A stretch of 64,000 nucleotides of DNA from the NCBI GenBank assembly GCA_028829895.1, contig CM054181.1:42276759-42340758 (forward strand), read 5' to 3'. Shown here piece by piece: positions 57,390-64,000 of this stretch. The notes under the pieces are model-generated. The model did not search any database and was not told the origin of the DNA. It worked only from the letters and a program-made list of their open reading frames with translations. Made by a program: the position numbers and the translations under genes. The stretch is from Sinotaia quadrata (taxonomy: Eukaryota > Mollusca > Gastropoda > Architaenioglossa > Viviparidae). Position 1 is the stretch's first letter, and every line of letters begins with the position of its first letter.

Positions 57390-58265
57390 GGCTCTAATCA
57401 AGCAAAGGTCACAATCAAGTCAGTGTGAATTGAAGGTTACAATCAAGCAAAAGTTACTGATCAGCAAAGGCAGCTTCAAGTCAATTATTACTGACAAGTA
57501 AAGTATATAATTGAGTAAAGTTTTTACTTGAAAGATAATTATTACTGACAAGTAAAGTTTTTACTTGAAAGATAATTACTACTGACAAGTAAAGTATATA
57601 ATCGAGTAAAGTTTTTACTTGAAAGATAACTGTTACTGACAAATGAAAATTACTGACTAGCAAAGACTGCCATGAAGCAAAGGTTACCATCAAGCTAAGG
57701 TAGCAGACTAGCAAAACTACCATCCAGCAAATTTTATTGACTAGTAATGACTACCATCCAGCAAAGGTTAGGGACTAGGAAAGACTACAATCAAGCAAAG
57801 ATTATTGACTAGCAATGAGTACCATCAAGTAAAGGTTATTGACTAGCAATGACTACCATCAAGCAAAGGTTATTGACTAGCAAAAGACTATAATCAAGCA
57901 AAGGTTATTGACTAGTAATGGCTACCATCAAGCAAAGGTTACCAACTAGCAAAGACTGCCATAACACAATGATTACTGATGCAATGGCTACCATCTAGCA
58001 CAGGTTAATGACTAGCAAAGACTATCATCAAGCTAAGGTTACCAGCTAACAAAGACTATCATCAAGCTACGGTTACCAGCTAACAAAGACTACCATCAAG
58101 CAAAGGCTACCAACTAGCACAGACTACCATCAAGCAAAGGTTGCCAAAAGGCTACCATCAAAGATAGGTTACCATCAAACAAAGGTTGCCAAAGGGCTAC
58201 CATCAAAGATAGGTTACCATCAAACAAAGGTTATCAACAAATACCATCCAGAAAAGTTACCGTCA
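57390..58265. repeat. Degenerate 33-36-bp minisatellite, about 25 copies
   Basis: Loose units of GACTACCATCAAGCAAAGGT then TATTGACTAGCAAA. The left part (57490-57640) is a sub-family with AAAGTTTTTACTTGAAAGAT then AATTATTACTGACAAGT. Confidence 0.9.
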
Positions 58266-58269
58266 TGTA

Positions 58270-60151
58270 AAAGTTACTGCCAAGCAACTTTTATGTCAAA
58301 CAATCAAAAGTCCGCAAAATATGTACACATGCAATGTTGTGAATGAGGCATAACAGATGAAAGAAAACTGATCAATAAGCCATAATAATGAAGCCAGAGT
58401 GACAATGTTGCATAGACTTTCTCCTTCATATCAATCCCTTTCAGGAAGGCCTAGGCATACTGAAAGTGACACTGAAAACATGTAGCCATGCACAAACACA
58501 CACACCTTAAGCATAATTGACAAATATCAAATCTATTTTTGATTTTTCATATACACTTGCCACACAAACTCTTGGTATGTCTTAAACTAAAAGAGTACTG
58601 GAACTATACTCTCTGGGTTCTAAGTACCACTGCTGAGGGTATAAAAGCTTCAATATCTTGTTCCAGACTAATGGGTAGTGGTTACAGTTCACCATGTATG
58701 TCCGTAACTAAAAATCTACCTCTCCTTAATTTTGAAAACATTTAATCAATGTAGGAATTACATTTCTGTACTCCAAACAGCGTTTTAGAAAGTCTGACTC
58801 TACAGCTGTGTAGACTAATCACTATTCAAAAATACTACAAAAAGAATGACTATAATGTATAAGTACATATTTATCTTCCTTCAATTTTTATGTCAATTCA
58901 GATTAAGCGGTCTAATCAATGATTTTTCTGTGATCATACAAATATTTAATTTCTGTTCAAGTACAAGCATGCACAAATACATTTCCCACTAACTGGTTTT
59001 ATTTTTATAACACAACAAAATAAATAATATAAAACATGTATAATTCAGAATGTAATTTTTAAAAAAAATGATATTGTGATAATTTATAGGAAAGTTTTTT
59101 TGTGCAGGAAATAACAATCCAACTTGATATGTCAAGACTGTCCATAAAAGTGCAATCCCAAACAAGTTCATGATATTTTCAGCTTTCTATCCACATATCA
59201 TTTAATGTATCTTTGCAGTTTTTGGTCACACAGCTCTCTAGAAGCATTTTCAAACTTGAAGTTAAAAAATAAGCAGAACTTTCTTATACTTGTCTTGGTG
59301 AGCATGATAAAGTAATAAATGTGTGGTCATAATTACAATGCATCCATTTTATAAGTAGGTAAACACATGGGTCTTTAAAATGTGTCCATTCTTATAACTG
59401 AATGCATTTGATCACAATTAAAATGTGTTCAATCTTGAAAGTCAATACGTGGTCACATTTTAAATATGTCCATTCTCGTAATCAAATGCATTTGATCATA
59501 ATTAAAATGCATTCATTCCTGTTTTGATACACTACATGATATGTTCATTTGTTCAATGTTTTCAAACCATGCAAAAGAATAATGCAATAATCCTGTGGAA
59601 AAAAACATTGCACCATGAAGTTATCTCCAGTATTGTAAAACAAACAAAACATGTAAGTAACCCGGCCAAGAATTGTCATTAGATCAGCCAAAGAATTCTG
59701 TTAAACACTGGAATACAATCAGTCTATAAATTAGGATGAAATGAAATTTACTACATGTGTCTAAGCACATGATTAATTGAATCTTAGCCTGCTCCATCTC
59801 AAAGCAAAGATTGGGGTCAAAGTAAAATCAAAACTATTGAAAAACTAAAGAAAAGTACATAAAAGGGCATATAAGTGCAATCTTTCTAGACACACAAGAT
59901 GGTCTGATTATGCAAGATATCCAGCAAGCTGCAAATGGATCCACTAATCTTTTGGATCAAGATGACTTGTTTATGCAAGATATCTAGCGAGCTTCAAATG
60001 GTTCCTCGAGTCTTTGGGGTCAAGATAGCCAAGACTGCAAATGGAACAGTAGTGAAATTGCCATTAGAAACATCTCTCTGAAATTAGTTAATGTTATGAA
60101 GTCTTCTGTGTTAGAGTTCATTTTCAAATGATATCTTTGAATTTGAATAAA
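58270..60151 (-). other. Probable 3' UTR/flank of gene 2
   Basis: It lies directly downstream (on the minus strand) of the gene 2 stop codon. Mostly unique AT-rich sequence. A loose repeat ATGCATTTGATCACAATTAA then AATG occurs three to four times at 59330-59525. A duplication around TTATGCAAGATATC.AGC.AGCT.CAAATGG occurs at 59910-60010. The true transcript end is not determined. Confidence 0.4.
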
Positions 60152-60231
60152 TTAACGCAGTACTGGCAGATTGTTGAAGTGAAAACCAGGCCGTCCAATA
60201 GCCGCACAGTAAATATAGATAAAATGGTAAC
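60152..60231 (-). CDS. Gene 2 last coding exon (minus strand)
   Basis: On the minus strand the acceptor CCTACTTTCAG is followed by 80 nt that read, after the two bases completing the previous codon, YHFIYIYCAAIGRPGFHFNN then LPVLR and TAA (60154-60152). The join to the 63466-63510 exon is phase 1 to phase 1 and makes Gly at the junction (SPAT-G-YHFIY). The peptide looks like the end of a membrane protein: a hydrophobic aromatic stretch and a short polar tail. I do not recognise the family. The other two frames also read some distance, but only this one fits the upstream exon. Confidence 0.65.
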
Positions 60232-60279
60232 CTGAAAGTAGGAAAAGCACATGATCACTTAAAGCATACAAATGTTTAA

Positions 60280-60600
60280 GCAATCATCCAAATGGAAAAG
60301 TATATTATTACTGAAGTACACAATCATTACACAATTATCCAAATGGAAAAGTATATTATTACTGAAGTACACAATCATTACGCAATTATCCAAATGGAAA
60401 AGTATATTATTACTGAAGTACACAATCATTACGCAATTATCCAAATGGAAAAGTATATTATTACTGAAGTATAAGATTGTTCTAGAAATCATCCAAATGG
60501 AAAAGTATATTAATGCTGAAGTACATAATCATTCTAGAAATCATCCAAAATGGAAATTATGTGATTAGTGAAGTACAAATCATTATATAAGTATCCAAAA
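60280..60600. repeat. 51-bp minisatellite, 6 copies
   Basis: Units of ATCCAAATGGAAAAGTATAT, TATTACTGAAGTACACAATC and ATTACGCAATT. The last two are diverged. 51 is a multiple of 3, so frames stay open on both strands; not a gene. Confidence 0.93.
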
Positions 60601-60614
60601 TGAAAATTATATTA

Positions 60615-61040
60615 CTGGTCCAAAACCTTTACTGCAGTGTACAACTCTGTCCAAAAACTTTACTGCAGTGTACAACTCTGTCCAAAAACTTTACTGCAGT
60701 GTACAACTCTCTCCAAAAACCTTTACTGCAGTGTACAACTCTATCAAAAACCTTTACTGCAGTGTACAACTCTTATCAAAAAACCTTTACTGCAGTGTAC
60801 AACTCTATCAAAAACCTTTACTGCAGTGTACAACTCTATCAAAAACTTTACTGCAGTGTACAACTCTATCAAAAAACCTTTACTACAGTGTACAACTCTA
60901 TCAAAAACCTTTACTGCAGTGTACAACTCTATCAAAAACCTTTACTGCAGTGTACAACTCTATCAAAAAACCTTTACTGCAGTGTACAACTCTATCAAAA
61001 ACGTTTAGTATGCCACTCTATCAAAACTTTACTGCAGCAC
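60615..61040. repeat. 30-31-bp minisatellite, about 14 copies
   Basis: Unit CTTTACTGCAGTGTACAACT then CTATCAAAAAC. Left copies have CTGTCC. The unit has no stop in any plus frame, so all three forward frames are open for 120-160 codons. Confidence 0.94.
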
Positions 61041-61254
61041 AACTCAGCAAAACTGAACGCACAAAGAACAGCATATAAAGATATGAGCTCTTAACTTTTT
61101 CAAGAAAGCCAAACTCCAGTCATACCATCAAGCAAGTCCATTAATCTCATCAAGTTAAAGAATAAATAACCCAAGAGTAAAAGAACAGATTACTACCCTA
61201 CATGATTACATTAATCTGTATCACGACTAATCAAATAAACAAATACTTTTCATT

Positions 61255-61395
61255 TGTATGTATTACTTTGCATATTATTTACGAAATATTTATGTATTGC
61301 TTATGTATTATTTATGAAATATTTATGTATTACTTGTGCATTGTTTATGAAATATTTATGTGTTATTTATGTATTACTTATGTATTATTTACGAC
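61255..61395. repeat. About 36-bp AT-rich tandem repeat
   Basis: Three to four units of ATTTATGAAATATTTATGTA then TTACTTATGTATT. Confidence 0.85.
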
Positions 61396-61974
61396 TATGC
61401 TTGATGTTTACACATACGTTCACTATATTTGATGTAGTTTGCCAGTTCACCATCCTATAAATCATTAACACAGATAAACAATTTCTTTACTTATTTATTC
61501 ATGTCTGAATATGTTTTTTTAAAAGTGTTTATATAGTTCAAATAATAACCATTATCAGTGAATTTACTTTTTGAAGCAGACAAAAGTAGTAGGTTTTTGC
61601 TGTTGCAATCTTCTATTTAATGATGGACATTCTGGCATGATCTGTCTGAAATCTTTTTATTATCTCTAATCAATCTGCATGGTAATAATATTACGAGCAA
61701 TGTTTTATTACTTGTAGTGTGAGGTTACATGTTAATGGTCATTGATAAATTAGCATTAATATAATAATAGCATGCTGTCAGAATGGGATTAGCTGCATGC
61801 AAGAGGGCCCATGTCAGTTAACATAATTTATTAATGCACGAATTTTCAATATGATACTGGTGGTTTGCAGATTTTTATAGCAAAATGCATTTGGAAGCAA
61901 TTTTATACATGTGCTTAAAATTGTTAACTGCAATATACACTTAGAAGATATCAAATAAATATAAGTATTACTGA

Positions 61975-62200
61975 AGTAGCAGTGAGCTTGATAGGTTGTA
62001 ATTCAAGCAGATGTGAATGTCATCAGTATATTCTATGTCCGCTAAATAGGTTGTAATTCAAGCAGATGTGATGAAAATTCTGAATGTCATCAGTATGATA
62101 TTCTGTGTCCGCTAAACAGATTGTAATTCAAGCAGATGTGATGAAGAATTCTACTGCCATCAATAAGTATCATTGTATATGTCAGCTAAATATATTGTAA
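61975..62200. repeat. About 65-70-bp tandem repeat, 3 copies
   Basis: Units of GTTGTAATTCAAGCAGATGT, GAATGTCATCAGTAT and GTCCGCTAAA. Confidence 0.85.
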
Positions 62201-62499
62201 TGAAAGTAGATTTGTTCAAAATTCTTGCCATCAATATTAACATCCCTATTTATTTGTTACTGTTGTTTTAATGTTACTGAGGGAAGTGAACAAATGGTGT
62301 TTTAGGCTCTTTATTTGAACCCCATATACCTTAGCTTTCTAGCTTAGCATCAAAACTAGAATTTGTAAAATGCTTAAAATCTTCAAGATAGGAAAATCTA
62401 ATTATTATTAGATTTTTGAAACAATGCTTTGGAAGTAACAAAGAAAAACTGCAGTTTGAAACAGTTTCAAGGTGTGTGGTATAAAATCAAATAATAGTG

Positions 62500-62760
62500 A
62501 AGATAACTACTATAATACAGTGGTAACCCTAAAACTACCTATATCTACCTCCAGGAATAAGTGTAATATCCTAATGAAGATTACTACTATAATACAGTGG
62601 TGCCCTAAAACCACTTGTTATCTCCCTCCAGATAGGAGGTGTAATATCCTAATGACAATAATGTCTATATAGTGGTGCCCTAAGATTACAGGTACCTACC
62701 TCCAGGTATGAGGCACAAAATCCCAATGACAATGATGACTATACAATGGTATCCTAAGAA
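62500..62760. repeat. About 65-bp tandem repeat, 3-4 copies
   Basis: Units of ACTATAATACAGTGGTGCCC, TAAAACCAC and TACCTCCAG.TA..AGGTGTAATATCCTAATGA. Confidence 0.85.
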
Positions 62761-63179
62761 CAATGAGATGTAAATATCATTTAAAAGCAAGCATGAGTCG
62801 AGATATGATTGCAACACATTAGGCATAATATTTTTGTGTAAAATGATAATTCAGGAGAAAAAAATGACAAGAACAAGCATAAAGCAAAGTGATCTGACTA
62901 ACAGTCAATCAAAGGCTCCACTTATTACAGATATTTTAATAAACAAACATTTCAGGGAAGCAAAATAAACCATTTCATTAATACAATGTTCTGATCTGAT
63001 TTATTCATTACATTAATGTCTACAAGCAGGTAAATGCTGATTACTCAGGCAAATGCCGATTACTATTTGTGATGAATTGCTAGGTAAATCTCTCTTCAAA
63101 TAATCAGTCATCACTGAAGTCAACAATAAACTAAGTAAAGAATGCTAAGAGTGAAATGTTTCTTTTTCTATGTTTGATG

Positions 63180-63465
63180 ACTGAAACTGTGACACTATAA
63201 TATGAGTCCTTGTAAAAACAGTCATTGAGATATAAAGTCACTGTGACACTATAATATGAGTCCTTGTAAAAACAGTCATTGAGATATAAAGTCATTGTGA
63301 CACTATAATATCAGTCCTTGTAAAAACAGTCAGTAATAGAGATATAAAGAAGCATTTGACATACCAATAGTTGTAAAAACAGTCAGTGAGATATAAAATC
63401 ACTGTCTGACATACCAGTTGTGAAAATATTCAGTTGTAGAGATATAAAGATACAATTTGACATAC
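63180..63465. repeat. About 55-bp repeat running into the gene 2 exon donor
   Basis: Units of GTCCTTGTAAAAACAGTCAT then TGAGATATAAAGTCACTGTG. The last three carry TGACATACCA(A/G)TAG, which on the minus strand is a GTATGTCA donor, like the real donor at 63465-63460. Confidence 0.88.
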
Positions 63466-63510
63466 CAGTAGCTGGTGAAACTGCAATGCCCAGACCAACA
63501 CAAATCAACA
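63466..63510 (-). CDS. Gene 2 penultimate coding exon (minus strand)
   Basis: The minus-strand acceptor AATGTGTTCCAG is followed by 45 nt encoding LICVGLGIAVSPAT plus one base, then donor GTATGT. It reads as part of a membrane helix and joins in phase to 60231-60152. Earlier exons lie to the right of the window. The intron side of this exon is made of repeats that copy its donor. Confidence 0.65.
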
Positions 63511-63534
63511 CTGGAACACATTTAAAAAATACCA

Positions 63535-64000
63535 ATAATGCAATGTTTATAGAAATACAGTAAGGCTAATGGCTTTTGTATAAAGACAATAAAGATAATA
63601 GGCATTTTGTGGTGTGGTTTTTTTTACAGAGATACAATCAAGATACAATTAATACAATGTTTTTTTGTCTAAAGACAATAAAATTTATGGACTTTTGTAT
63701 GTAAATGTGCAACAAAGATAACAGACTTTATGTGAAAAGACATAAAATACAGATAATGGACTTTCTTGTAGAGAGATATAATAAACATAATGGGCTTCTG
63801 TGTCATAAGAACAATAAAAATAATAGACTTTTTTGTGTGTGGAGAATGCATCCAAGATAATGGGCATTTATATGTAAATGTGCAAAAGAGTTTCTAATCA
63901 GAGAGATGCAATACAGATTGTGTCTTTTGTACATTGAGACATAATACAGATATTAGGCTTTTATATGCACAGCAGCAATATAGATAATGGGTTTTTATAT
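63535..64000. repeat. About 45-60-bp degenerate minisatellite upstream of the gene 2 exon
   Basis: Loose units of GACAATAAAGATAATGGACT then TTTGTATGTAAA, eight or nine copies, continuing to the window edge. Confidence 0.88.

Noticed and set aside
60600..61094. Three overlapping plus-strand open frames of 120-160 codons rich in C, Y and Q.
   Set aside because: All three frames are open because the 31-bp unit lacks stops in every frame. This is a minisatellite, not a gene.
1..64000. CRISPR-like direct repeats with regular spacing.
   Set aside because: The arrays are head-to-tail minisatellites without unique spacers, in a clearly eukaryotic intron-rich context.

Overview
This is a metazoan nuclear window: AT-rich (roughly two thirds A+T), with small exons of 36-414 bp spread over introns of about 1-6 kb, decayed DNA transposons and very many minisatellites. 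There is no operon structure or prokaryotic gene. A mollusc is my best guess, from the mix of hAT (GTF2IRD2/ZBED5-like), Mutator-like, mariner and piggyBac relics and scattered TTACCTCCCTT-like motifs. That guess is inference and needs a search.

Layout. 1-1687 is the decayed 3' part of a hAT transposase gene, with an in-frame 69-bp tandem expansion. 1688-2800 is a 45-bp minisatellite carrying a small hAT MITE. From 6796 to 43951 the plus strand holds one spliced gene (gene 1). I can chain sixteen exons with matching phases, plus a duplicated 36-nt cassette exon. The visible product is about 857-881 residues of almost continuous membrane helices (about 22-25) ending at a TGA at 43951. The N-terminus is not seen. 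I do not recognise the family. One intron (22493-24177) has U12-type splice signals and contains a Mutator-like transposase relic with a 45-bp palindrome. Other introns hold a hAT deletion derivative (13397-14220), a possible LTR fragment, an RNase H-like retroelement scrap and a 2.3-kb TIR-bounded element (about 41158-43457).

43952-60151 is the gene 1 3' flank and intergenic DNA: tandem arrays, a mariner relic split around a piggyBac relic (51501-52800), and long arrays at 54.5-55.4 kb and 57.4-58.3 kb. The right edge has the last two coding exons of a minus-strand gene (gene 2: 63510-63466, then 60231-60152, ending LPVLR-stop). The two genes therefore converge.

The least expected feature is that several minisatellites are built from exon/intron boundaries. 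The arrays after exon B, before exon I and beside the gene 2 exon each repeat a splice site, giving rows of decoy donors or acceptors next to the real one. The 36-nt exon of gene 1 has likewise been duplicated with its flanking intron.
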